Below are positions 1-5,837 of a stretch of 16,654 nucleotides of DNA, one piece after another (position 1 is the first letter of the stretch; the number at the start of each line of letters is the position of its first letter). Position numbers and translations under genes: made by a program. The notes under the pieces were generated by a model. The model saw only the letters and a program-made list of their open reading frames with translations, was not told the DNA's origin and did no database searches. The DNA is from Microcaldota archaeon (GTDB lineage Archaea; Micrarchaeota; Micrarchaeia; Anstonellales; Bilamarchaeaceae), in assembly GCA_021823425.1 (NCBI GenBank), contig JAKANX010000015.1, positions 1 to 16,654 on the forward strand. The letters run 5' to 3'.

Positions 1-1
1 C

Positions 2-313
2 TCGTCCATCTTTTTCCTGGATATGGGCAAGGGCGACTCCAGGAACGAGGACAACGTCTTCTGCCTGCACGACCCCGCGGACCTCACCGAGCTCTCGGTT
101 GTGATTACCGAGCTGCTGGACAACGAGCGGATAAGCTTTTTGCTTTTCGACTCGGTGAGCGGGCTGGAAAGCTACGTGGAGCCCGCGAGCGTGAAAAAAT
201 TCCTGCACATGCTCGTAGCGTACATGAAGAAGGTCAACAAGCTGCTCATAATAGACTACGAAAAGGAGGAGAACAAGGACATGGTCAGCTTCATCAACCA
301 GATATCTTCATGA
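2..313 (+). CDS. RecA/KaiC-like ATPase, C-terminal part (5' end outside window)
   Basis: The reading frame is already open at the window edge, so only the last 103 residues are visible. A hydrophobic strand ending in Asp (SFLLFDSVSGLESY) looks like the Walker B strand of RecA-fold ATPases. It is followed by a helix (EPASVKKFLHMLVAYMKKV) and another hydrophobic strand (NKLLIIDY), the usual order in archaeal KaiC/DUF835-like proteins. The Walker A region would lie upstream, outside the window. The family call rests on this pattern only, and the substrate or partner cannot be named. The frame stops at TGA (311-313) but stays open for 35 more codons of protein-like composition up to TAG (419-421); this is treated as a finding. 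A hairpin follows at 410-426. Confidence 0.6.
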   Translation, partial: SSIFFLDMGKGDSRNEDNVFCLHDPADLTELSVVITELLDNERISFLLFDSVSGLESYVEPASVKKFLHMLVAYMKKVNKLLIIDYEKEENKDMVSFINQISS

Positions 314-409
314 AGCGCCCTGCTGCTAAGCTTCAGGGACGTGCGGATATACTATTCAATAGGCCAGATAGGCGGCAACGTGCAGAGCTCGCCCATACCG
401 CTCGTGGTC

Positions 410-433
410 CGTTGCCCCTAGCAACGTTTATTT
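410..433 (+). terminator. Hairpin with T-rich tail after the ATPase gene
   Basis: CGTTGC and GCAACG form a perfect 6-bp stem around the loop CCCTA, followed by TTTATTTG. It could end transcription of the ATPase gene. The T-rich tail (425-433) is also the only TATA-like sequence before the next gene, so terminator and promoter may overlap. Confidence 0.35.
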
Positions 434-466
434 GCCTTGCCTTCGCTACTTTCCACGGTGATTCTC

Positions 467-841
467 ATGGCGAAAAAGGATGGTCGGAACGTTGCGAGGC
501 TCGAGCACGTGCGGGACCCGAAGTACATGGAGGTTTACGCGACCGGCGCCTTGGGCGGCTTCGACTCGCAGGGCGGCTTCCACATGATATTCTATTCGCC
601 GAACAGGAAGCTTGAAACCCTCGCCGAGGGCAAGGACCAGGTCGTGGAGATTTCGCACAAGGTCAAGGTGGTGGTAACCCCGCAGACGCTCAAGCACCTC
701 ATTTCATGGCTCAACCGCAGCCTCGCCGAATACGAGGAGAAGTTCGGGAAGCTGCAGGAGCCCGTGGTCCCGGCGCCCGCACCCGCAGGGGGTGTGAGGA
801 TAATTGGGGGCGCGCACCCCCCGGAGACGATGTACGGATAG
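467..841 (+). CDS. DUF3467-like small protein
   Basis: A 124-residue soluble protein. The core VEISHKVKVVVTPQTLKHLI followed by SWLNRSLAEYEEKFGKL matches the typical end of DUF3467 proteins: a strand, then 'SPQHAKRLL..L..NI..YE..FG'. The family is found in bacteria and archaea and its function is unknown. The tail (about residues 95-124) is rich in Pro, Ala and Gly and probably disordered. I chose ATG 467 because it begins MAKKDGRNVARLEH and lies about 35 bases after the TATA-like TTTATTT. An in-frame TTG at 437 would add ten residues without a visible ribosome site. The gene stands alone: 150 bases after the ATPase gene and 155 before the pyrophosphatase. Confidence 0.65.
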   Translation: MAKKDGRNVARLEHVRDPKYMEVYATGALGGFDSQGGFHMIFYSPNRKLETLAEGKDQVVEISHKVKVVVTPQTLKHLISWLNRSLAEYEEKFGKLQEPVVPAPAPAGGVRIIGGAHPPETMYG

Positions 842-842
842 C

Positions 843-917
843 CGTCAGGTTTCCGGTTGCGGGTTTCGGGTTCCGCGTTTCCAGTCGTGGCGATTGGTCC
901 AGCGTTCCGCCGGAGCC
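843..917. repeat. Intergenic copy of the hairpin repeat family (degenerate)
   Basis: A run of GGTTTCC/GGGTTTC/GGTTCC units is followed by a hairpin (CCAGTCG, loop TGG, CGATTGG; 881-897, one G-T pair). On the minus strand it reads CGACTGGAAACGCGGAACCC, which matches the junction CGACTGGAACC shared by the copies at 3190-3250 and 4724-4784. The inner part of the hairpin appears deleted. It sits between the DUF3467-like gene and the hppA promoter. Confidence 0.6.
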
Positions 918-921
918 CAGA

Positions 922-937
922 CCAAATCTTTTTAAAC
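922..937 (+). promoter_or_regulatory. hppA promoter (BRE/TATA)
   Basis: CCAAATCTTTTTAAAC fits an archaeal BRE-TATA element. Transcription would start near 958-960, giving a leader of about 38 bases. The same 16-mer with one change lies at 5801-5816, before the S-layer gene, which supports its role. Confidence 0.6.
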
Positions 938-996
938 TTTCTTTTTCTAACCAATTCCCAGTCTGATTTGTCAAAGTCACATTCAGAGGTGTTATG

Positions 997-2958
997 ATGG
1001 TTGATGCTGTAGTATTCGCGCTGGGAGCCGGCATAGCGGTCCTGGCATACGCGGCCTACCTCGCGCTTTCGGTAGTGAAGGCGCCGGCGGGCACGGAAAA
1101 GATGCAGGACATCTCAAGGGCGGTGCAGGAGGGCGCGAACGCGTTCCTGAACAGGCAGTACAAGACGCTCGCGCCGGTCGCGGTCGTGCTTGCAGTCGTG
1201 ATAGGCTATTTCATCAACTGGCAGACCGGCCTCGCGTTCGTTATCGGCGTCGTGAGCTCCGCGCTCGCAGGTTACGTCGGAATGATGGTCTCGGTGCGCG
1301 CCAACGTCCGCGTCGCGGAAGCCGCGAAAAGCGGCCTCGCGTCAGCGCTTGACCTCGCCTTCAAAGGCGGCGCGGTCACCGGAATGTCGCTAGTGGGCCT
1401 CGGGCTCATAGCGCTCAGCGCGCTCTACATGTTTTTCGGGAACCTCGGCCCGATGATTGGGTTCGGTTTCGGAGCCTCGCTCATTTCGCTGTTCGCGAGG
1501 GTCGGAGGCGGGATTTACACAAAGGCGGCCGACGTGGGAGCTGACCTCGTCGGAAAAATTGAGAAGGGAATACCGGAGGACGACCCGCGCAACCCCGCGG
1601 TCATTGCGGACAACGTGGGCGACAACGTTGGCGACTGCGCAGGAATGGCTGCCGACGTATACGAATCGTTCGTGGTCACGGTGATTGCGGCGATGCTTCT
1701 CGGCGCGGCGATAACGCCCGCTTACGCGACCCTGCCCCTGATGCTCGCTGCATTCGGAGGCTTCGCGAGCGTGTTGGGCTCGCTCCTCGTGAAGCTGCCC
1801 AAGGACAAGAAGGTCATGGGCGCGTTCTACAAGGGAATACTGGCTGCGGCGGTGCTCACCGCTGCGGCAGCAGCAGTCACGCTTCCGCCAGACCTTTACG
1901 CGGCAGCTGCGACAGGGCTTGCGGTCACGGTGCTCGTGTTCCTAATAACCGAGTATTATACGGCGAAGGAGTTCGGCCCGGTGCAGAACGTCGCGAAAGC
2001 GGCAAAGACCGGCGCAGGGACCAACCTGATACAGGGGCTCGCGGTGGGCATGGAGGCGACGGCGCTTCCGACGCTCCTGATAGTGGCCGCAATAGCGATT
2101 GCATACCACTTCGCGGGCATTTACGGGATAGCGATAGCGGCCGCGGCGATGATTTCGCTCAGCGGGATAGTGATAGCGGTTGACTCCTACGGCCCGATAA
2201 CGGACAACGCCGGAGGAATAGCGGAGATGTCCGGGCTTCCCCCGAAGGTGAGGGAAGTTACCGACGAGCTGGACGCGGTCGGAAATACGACCAAGGCAAC
2301 GACCAAGGGTTTCGCGGTTGCAGGGGCGGCGCTGGGCGCGCTCGCCCTGTTCTCCGCCTTCGCGGCAGAAGCGAAGATAACGGACGTGAACCTCATGGCC
2401 CCCGGAGTGGTGATAGGGCTCTTTATTGGCGCCCTCCTGCCGTTCCTGTTCTCCAGCTTCCTTATGACCGCGGTCGGAAGGGCCGCGTTCCTCATAGTTG
2501 AGGAGGTCAGGAGGCAGTTCAGGGAAATCAAGGGCTTAATGGACGGAAAGGGAAGGCCAGACTACGCGAGGGCGGTGGACATAAGCACGCAGGCCGCGCT
2601 CAACGAGCTCATGGTTCCGGGCGCAATAGCGGTGCTCGCGCCCATAGCAGTAGGAATGGTCTTCGGAGTGCAGGCCCTCGCAGGGCTTCTCGCGGGCACG
2701 ATAGCGAGCGGATTCATGCTCGCGCTGCTCATGTGCACCTCCGGCGCCACGTGGGACAACGCCAAGAAGTACGTGGAGGAGGGCAACTTCGGAGGAAAGG
2801 GAAGCGACACCCACAAGGCTGCCGTGGTAGGAGACACGGTGGGCGACCCGTTCAAGGACACCGCGGGCCCGGCGCTGAACGCGCTAATCAAGGTCGTGAA
2901 CACCGTCTCTCTGGTGTTCGCGGGCATGATTATCGCCTACGGCATCCACCTGATCTAG
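997..2958 (+). CDS. hppA: K+-independent, probably H+-pumping membrane pyrophosphatase
   Basis: An integral membrane pyrophosphatase of 653 residues, normal for the family, very hydrophobic with about 16 membrane segments expected. It hydrolyses pyrophosphate to drive ions out across the membrane. Visible hallmarks are DVGADLVGKIEKGIPEDDPR from residue 179, the substrate/Mg-binding DNVGDNVGDCAG by about residue 205-216, and the C-terminal DTVGDPFKDTAGP (613-625). In the segment GNTTKATTKG (429-438), K433 and T436 occupy the positions that mark K+-independent enzymes; K+-dependent ones have Ala there. H+ pumping is inferred from that subclass. ATG 997 is preferred over 994 because the ribosome site GAGGTG (986-991) is then 5 bases away, the same spacing as in the S-layer gene. 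A promoter at 922-937 and a terminator over the stop codon suggest a one-gene transcript. Confidence 0.95.
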   Translation: MVDAVVFALGAGIAVLAYAAYLALSVVKAPAGTEKMQDISRAVQEGANAFLNRQYKTLAPVAVVLAVVIGYFINWQTGLAFVIGVVSSALAGYVGMMVSVRANVRVAEAAKSGLASALDLAFKGGAVTGMSLVGLGLIALSALYMFFGNLGPMIGFGFGASLISLFARVGGGIYTKAADVGADLVGKIEKGIPEDDPRNPAVIADNVGDNVGDCAGMAADVYESFVVTVIAAMLLGAAITPAYATLPLMLAAFGGFASVLGSLLVKLPKDKKVMGAFYKGILAAAVLTAAAAAVTLPPDLYAAAATGLAVTVLVFLITEYYTAKEFGPVQNVAKAAKTGAGTNLIQGLAVGMEATALPTLLIVAAIAIAYHFAGIYGIAIAAAAMISLSGIVIAVDSYGPITDNAGGIAEMSGLPPKVREVTDELDAVGNTTKATTKGFAVAGAALGALALFSAFAAEAKITDVNLMAPGVVIGLFIGALLPFLFSSFLMTAVGRAAFLIVEEVRRQFREIKGLMDGKGRPDYARAVDISTQAALNELMVPGAIAVLAPIAVGMVFGVQALAGLLAGTIASGFMLALLMCTSGATWDNAKKYVEEGNFGGKGSDTHKAAVVGDTVGDPFKDTAGPALNALIKVVNTVSLVFAGMIIAYGIHLI

Positions 2959-2972
2959 AATCAGATTTTTTC
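2950..2972 (+). terminator. Terminator overlapping the hppA stop codon
   Basis: CTGAT and ATCAG pair around the loop CTAGA, which contains the TAG stop codon. A run of T (ATTTTTTCC) follows at once. The next gene converges from the other strand 21 bases downstream. Confidence 0.5.
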
Positions 2973-2979
2973 CTTTTCC

Positions 2980-3273
2980 CTATTTCCTTTCCTTGTCCCC
3001 TCTCTTTCCGCCGCCCTTCTTTTCAGGCTCAATCGTTATGGGGAGCCCGTAGTAGCCGCACCCGCGGCACTCTATGAAATTAGAAGTAACGGTGAAGGCC
3101 TCGCCTACGAAGCCGGGCATCTGCGCGTAGTCCCCGTATTCAACCTCCTTGAGGCATGCGGGGCACACCAGCTTGGGTTTCCGGTTTTGGGTTCCAGTCG
3201 CCGACGTTTCGGCGACTGTCTCCCCAGGACTTCGTCCTGAGGATCCGGGTTTCGGGTTCGGGGTTTTCGCCAT
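2980..3273 (-). CDS. Small zinc-ribbon protein with repeat-encoded N-terminus
   Basis: A 97-residue protein in two parts. Residues 35-80 form a probable zinc ribbon: CPAC (37-40) and CRGC (69-72), about 28 residues apart, with a strand-rich stretch between (GEAFTVTSNFIECRGCGYYG). The tail is Lys/Gly-rich. Residues 1-34 are almost wholly encoded by the repeat element, including PGSSGRSPGETVAETSATGT (9-28), which also occurs inside the glycosylase at 4433-5104. The ATG lies 2 bases after the stop of HMG-CoA synthase, so the two are surely co-transcribed; AGGATG upstream can serve as ribosome site. In many archaea a DUF35 zinc-ribbon/OB protein travels with HMG-CoA synthase, but this one is too short for DUF35 and lacks an obvious OB domain. 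Function unknown. Confidence 0.7.
   Translation of the reverse strand: MAKTPNPKPGSSGRSPGETVAETSATGTQNRKPKLVCPACLKEVEYGDYAQMPGFVGEAFTVTSNFIECRGCGYYGLPITIEPEKKGGGKRGDKERK
3172..3268 (-). repeat. Hairpin repeat, copy inside the zinc-ribbon gene
   Basis: The core 3190-3250 is identical over 61 bp to 4724-4784. It contains hairpin 1 (3195-3218: arm CAGTCGCCGA, loop CGTT, arm TCGGCGACTG, all ten pairs perfect) and hairpin 2 (3225-3239: CAGGAC, loop TTC, GTCCTG). Flanks on both sides are GGGTTTC/GGTTTCC-type units. Read on the minus strand it is an open frame encoding residues 9-28 of the zinc-ribbon protein. Confidence 0.9.
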
Positions 3274-3275
3274 CT

Positions 3276-4319
3276 CTACATCCTGAGCTTTCTCCTGTGC
3301 TTGAGGTAAATCGCGTACTCTATGTATTTCTTGTTCGCGATGTAGTCCGCGACCTTCCTTATGCGGCCGCGCTTCTTCTCAATCTGGTCCGTGACCTTTA
3401 TGGAGAACGAGTCGCTTCCCGCCCCGCTTCCGAACGAGGTAACGAGTATCCTGTCCCCGGCTTTCGCGGTGTCCAGCACGTTTGCGAGCCCGAGCATCGC
3501 CGCCCCTGAATAAGTGTTTCCCACTATCGGTGTGAGAAGCCCCGGAAGCACCTTCTCCCTGGGGATTCCCATCTTCTTCGCGACGTCCAGCGGGAACTTC
3601 GCGTTCGGCTGGTGGAGCACCACGTAATCGTAGTCGTTCTGGGTCCTGCCCATCTTCTCAAACAATCCGTTGGTGGCATTCGTCACGTGCTTCACGTACG
3701 CGGGCGGGCCCGTGAACCTTCCGCCGTGGGACGGATATTCGGCGTGCTGCCTTCTCCAGAAATCAGGAGTGTCCGTGGTATACGAATAGGTGTCCTCTAT
3801 TATCGCTATGCTCTCGGAGTCCTTTCCGATTATGTAGCCCGCGCCCCCTGCGCCTGCGGAATACTCAAGCGCGTCTCCCGGCCTTCCCTGCGCGGTGTCG
3901 GAGCCTATGCTCATCCCGTATTCAATCATGCCGGACTTCACCATACCCATTACCATCTGCACCCCCGCGGTCCCGGCCTTGCACGCGAATTCCAAATCGG
4001 CGGCCGTGAGGTTCTTGGGGCCCGCGCCAATAGCCTCGGCGACAATCGTCGCGTTCGGCTTGACCGCGTAGACCTTGCTTTCGCTTCCGACGTAAATCGC
4101 GCCTATTTTCTGGGGGTCCACGGCTCCGTGCGCAATCGCGTTCCTCGCTATTTCAACAGCGATAGTCGCCGAGTCCTCGTCAATCGCAGGCACGGATTTC
4201 TCCTTTATCCCGAGCCCGCCGATAATCCTGTTCGGGTCCTCGCCCCACACTCGCGCTATTTCTTCCGTTTTTATCCTGTAAGAGGGCACGTACGCCCCGT
4301 ATCCGACTATTCCGACCAT
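3276..4319 (-). CDS. Hydroxymethylglutaryl-CoA synthase, archaeal type
   Basis: Condenses acetyl-CoA with acetoacetyl-CoA to HMG-CoA, the entry to the mevalonate route that feeds archaeal isoprenoid lipids. The protein has 347 residues, the usual archaeal length, and begins MVGIVGYGAYVPSYRIK as archaeal members do. Thiolase-fold catalytic residues are visible: Glu80 in YVGSES, Cys113 in the nucleophile motif EFACKAGTA, and His236 in VLHQPNAKFP. ATG 4319 is preferred to a GTG nine bases upstream because GAGAGTGAT sits four bases before it, matching the 16S tail as in gyrB. A TATA box at 4394-4402 lies about 75 bases upstream, with a repeat fragment between. No thiolase or DUF35 gene is adjacent; the zinc-ribbon gene follows after 2 bases. 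Confidence 0.93.
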   Translation of the reverse strand: MVGIVGYGAYVPSYRIKTEEIARVWGEDPNRIIGGLGIKEKSVPAIDEDSATIAVEIARNAIAHGAVDPQKIGAIYVGSESKVYAVKPNATIVAEAIGAGPKNLTAADLEFACKAGTAGVQMVMGMVKSGMIEYGMSIGSDTAQGRPGDALEYSAGAGGAGYIIGKDSESIAIIEDTYSYTTDTPDFWRRQHAEYPSHGGRFTGPPAYVKHVTNATNGLFEKMGRTQNDYDYVVLHQPNAKFPLDVAKKMGIPREKVLPGLLTPIVGNTYSGAAMLGLANVLDTAKAGDRILVTSFGSGAGSDSFSIKVTDQIEKKRGRIRKVADYIANKKYIEYAIYLKHRRKLRM

Positions 4320-4359
4320 TAATATCACTCTCGTTAGTTTGTAAGTTTGCCCTAATTCA

Positions 4360-4392
4360 AGCCGTCCCCTGTTTCCAGTTTTGCGTTTCGCC
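4360..4392. repeat. Repeat fragment in the HMG-CoA synthase leader
   Basis: GCCGTC, then GTTTCCAGTTTTGCGTTTCG. It aligns with the 842-870 copy (GCCGTC, then GTTTCCGGTTGCGGGTTTCG). It lies between the TATA box and the start codon of HMG-CoA synthase, so it forms most of the leader. Confidence 0.45.
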
Positions 4393-4402
4393 CATTTATA
4401 AT
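4393..4402 (-). promoter_or_regulatory. TATA box of the HMG-CoA synthase operon
   Basis: On the minus strand GGATTATAAATGGG; the start of transcription would fall near 4372, giving a leader of about 50 bases. This is long for this window, where many genes are nearly leaderless. Confidence 0.5.
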
Positions 4403-4432
4403 CCTAACCGGGGGGATTTCGCCAATCGTCGT

Positions 4433-5104
4433 TTATTTGCGCCCCTTCCGGCCTTTCTTGGCCTTGCCCCATTCCACGATGAGCGCGTGGTAGCGCTTGT
4501 ACAGCCTTGCGTCCCTGCGCAGATTCGCCTCAAAAAACTTCTGGTAATCGCCGTAATTTTTCCACGCCTTTCCGAGGAATTTCCTGCAGAACCTCCTCGT
4601 GTACGCGTCAATCACGAATACGGGCTTTCCCAGCGCGTAGAGGAGGATGGAATCTGCGGTCTCCTCCCCTATCCCGTGCGTTTCCAGAAGGAGGCGGCGC
4701 ATTCCAGAAAGTTTCGCGTCTCCGGTTCCAGTCGCCGACGTTTCGGCGACTGTCTCCCCAGGACTTCGTCCTGAGGATCCGGGTCTTGCATCCATTGCCT
4801 TCACTTTCATCCACGCCCTCGTCATGAACTTGAGCCGCGGGGCCTTCTGCCTGTAGAATCCTGACGGCCGGATGAGCATTTCCAGTTTCGCGTTGCGGGT
4901 TCCCAGCATCGCCTTCTCCTCCAGCACGCCCGCCTTCTTCAAATTCGCGATTGCTTTTTCGGCGTTCCCCCAGTTCGTGTTCTGCGTGAGTATCGCACCG
5001 ACGGCTATCTCGTAGGGCGTTTCCCCGGGCCACTCTTCCTTCCAGTTCCGGGTTCTGAGTTTCCGGTCCAGTTCGGCGTAAAGCGACATCAGCCTGCTGC
5101 GCAT
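4433..5104 (-). CDS. Endonuclease III-like HhH-GPD DNA glycosylase with in-frame repeat insertions
   Basis: A base-excision repair glycosylase of 223 residues. YEIAVGAILTQNTNWGNAEKA (31-51) is the family's N-terminal helix. The helix-hairpin-helix is HGIGEETADSILL (143-155), and the catalytic Asp is D166 in VFVIDAYTRR. The Lys of bifunctional endonuclease III is Glu148 here (GIGEETA), which suggests a glycosylase without lyase activity. The usual C-terminal Fe-S cysteines are missing: the protein ends ALIVEWGKAKKGRKGRK. Between residues 104 and 131, just before the HhH, is the peptide PGSSGRSPGETVAETSATGT (108-127) encoded by the 61-bp repeat. Two shorter repeat-derived stretches are near 13-22 (RKLRTRN) and 67-75 (LGTRNAKLE). 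The frame is intact. ATG 5104 lies about 23 bases after a TATA box (5122-5130), so the transcript is probably leaderless. Confidence 0.85.
   Translation of the reverse strand: MRSRLMSLYAELDRKLRTRNWKEEWPGETPYEIAVGAILTQNTNWGNAEKAIANLKKAGVLEEKAMLGTRNAKLEMLIRPSGFYRQKAPRLKFMTRAWMKVKAMDARPGSSGRSPGETVAETSATGTGDAKLSGMRRLLLETHGIGEETADSILLYALGKPVFVIDAYTRRFCRKFLGKAWKNYGDYQKFFEANLRRDARLYKRYHALIVEWGKAKKGRKGRK
4704..4784 (-). repeat. Hairpin repeat, copy inside the glycosylase gene
   Basis: 4724-4784 is identical to 3190-3250, including hairpin 1 (4729-4752) and hairpin 2 (4759-4773). The left flank (TTCCAGAAAGTTTCGCGTCTCCGG, given in pieces: TTCCAGAAAG, TTTCGCGTCTCCGG) is of the repeat type and encodes GTGDAKLSGM. 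The reading frame is the same as in the zinc-ribbon gene. Confidence 0.9.
4878..4906 (-). repeat. Short repeat unit inside the glycosylase gene
   Basis: TTTCCAGTTTCGCG then TTGCGGGTTCCCAG. On the coding strand it reads GGAACCCGCAACGCGAAACT and gives GTRNAKLEM, parallel to GTGDAKLSGM next to the 61-bp copy. In relatives this place normally holds a helix of the type 'LPEEELAELIRPSG'. Confidence 0.5.
5041..5073 (-). repeat. Short repeat unit near the glycosylase N-terminus
   Basis: TCCAGTTCCGGGTTCTGAG then TTTCCGGTCCAG. It is translated as LDRKLRTRNWKEE. The triplet TRN again comes from ACC CGG AAC, the same frame as at 4878-4906. Confidence 0.45.
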
Positions 5105-5119
5105 GAGGTTAATTGGGCG

Positions 5120-5178
5120 GGAAAATTAATAACGAAACGCCAAACCCCGAACCGGAAACCCCACAAATCTTATTAATA
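5120..5178. promoter_or_regulatory. Divergent promoters flanking a repeat fragment
   Basis: A minus-strand TATA (TTATTAATTTT, 5120-5130) serves the glycosylase at 5104. A plus-strand TATA (CTTATTAATA, 5169-5178) points to the ParB-like gene. Between them, 5131-5163 is a repeat fragment in inverted orientation (GAAACGCC, AAACCCCGAACCGGAAACCCC). The plus TATA is 26 bases before an ATG at 5199, not before the start used at 5291. Confidence 0.5.
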
Positions 5179-5210
5179 GAGAATATGTATAGGAAAGCAT
5201 GCCCTACGGA

Positions 5211-5289
5211 CAAAACCAGCCCCGCGTTTCGCGTTCCGGGTTCCGCACGCCCGAACAGCCTGAACCCAGAACCCAAAGCAGTGAACCTC
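5211..5289. repeat. Repeat fragment bracketed by 13-bp direct repeats
   Basis: It contains GCGTTTCGCG, GTTCCGGGTTC (5233-5243) and its near-inverse GAACCCAGAAC (5262-5272), so it can form a hairpin with a loop of about 18 bases. It is flanked by CATGCCCTACGGA (5198-5210) and CATGCCATACGGA (5290-5302), 12 of 13 identical. That is what a target-site duplication would look like. Confidence 0.5.
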
Positions 5290-5290
5290 C

Positions 5291-5710
5291 ATGCCATACG
5301 GACTGATTTCTTTGCACGAGGAGATGCACCTTTTCTTCACCATCCTGGAGTTCTACAAGCGCCTCTATCCAGGCGTGAAGTTCGGCAAGGAGGAGAAGAT
5401 GCTCACTCCCAAGGAGACCGGCGACGTCATATACACGTATGCAGGAGAAGAGGTCGAGGGCCTCGCGGCCGAGAAGATGAGGGAGATAATAGGCGCGCTC
5501 CCAGAATACTCCACGCCTGCAATTGCCTTGAGGAAGGGAAAGAAGCTCATCGTCCTCGACGGCCACCGCCGTTTGAGGGTGGCGTACAAGCGCGGCCTGA
5601 ACTGGAAATGCCTCATAATCGTGCCGTCAAAGGCGCAAAAATTCGGGATAGAGGACGAGGCGATGGGCACGATACGGGAGATGTATGCGAAACCGGCAAA
5701 GAAGCGCTGA
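5291..5710 (+). CDS. ParB/Srx-fold domain protein
   Basis: A soluble protein of 139 residues. The second half has the ParB N-terminal/sulfiredoxin-fold signature: residues 75-105 read TPAIALRKGKKLIVLDGHRR followed by LRVAYKRG. The DGHRRL..A...G motif is the nucleotide/phosphate-binding box of that fold. There is no helix-turn-helix, so it is not a complete ParB. The first half (HEEMHLFFTILEFYKRLYPG) is helical and unrecognised. The function could be DNA- or nucleotide-related and is not known. The start is unsettled: ATG 5291 has no clear ribosome site and lies 120 bases from the TATA box, while ATG 5199, well placed for a leaderless message, now runs out of frame after 35 codons (ends 5306). 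It ends in TGA; the next 340 bases belong to the S-layer gene's control region. Confidence 0.65.
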   Translation: MPYGLISLHEEMHLFFTILEFYKRLYPGVKFGKEEKMLTPKETGDVIYTYAGEEVEGLAAEKMREIIGALPEYSTPAIALRKGKKLIVLDGHRRLRVAYKRGLNWKCLIIVPSKAQKFGIEDEAMGTIREMYAKPAKKR

Positions 5711-5767
5711 ATGAGATAAAATACGTTGTTTGTCGCGGATTTTTTCCGACAGGAAGCGAACCCCATT

Positions 5768-5787
5768 CAACTGTTTATAAACAGTTG
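5768..5787. promoter_or_regulatory. Perfect 20-bp palindrome with a TATA core
   Basis: CAACTGTTTATAAACAGTTG is identical to its reverse complement. Its centre TTTATAAA is itself a TATA-like sequence, and GTTTATAATAAA follows directly. It lies 58 bases after the ParB-like gene and 14 bases before the S-layer TATA box. It may be an operator, a second promoter or a cruciform. Confidence 0.55.
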
Positions 5788-5800
5788 TTTATAATAAACC

Positions 5801-5816
5801 CCAAACCTTTTTAAAC
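5801..5816 (+). promoter_or_regulatory. S-layer gene promoter (BRE/TATA)
   Basis: CCAAACCTTTTTAAAC matches the hppA promoter at 15 of 16 positions. Transcription would begin near 5838, leaving a leader of about 214 bases before the S-layer ATG. Confidence 0.6.
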
Positions 5817-5837
5817 GTTGTCTTTTGATTACTCTCA

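Noticed and set aside
310..615. 101-codon frame between the ATPase and DUF3467 genes
   Set aside because: It runs in another frame over the DUF3467-like gene and has a composition unlike real proteins here.
4700..4800. Possible target-site duplication around the glycosylase repeat (GCATTCC / GCATCCA)
   Set aside because: Only a 7-base imperfect match; too weak to claim.
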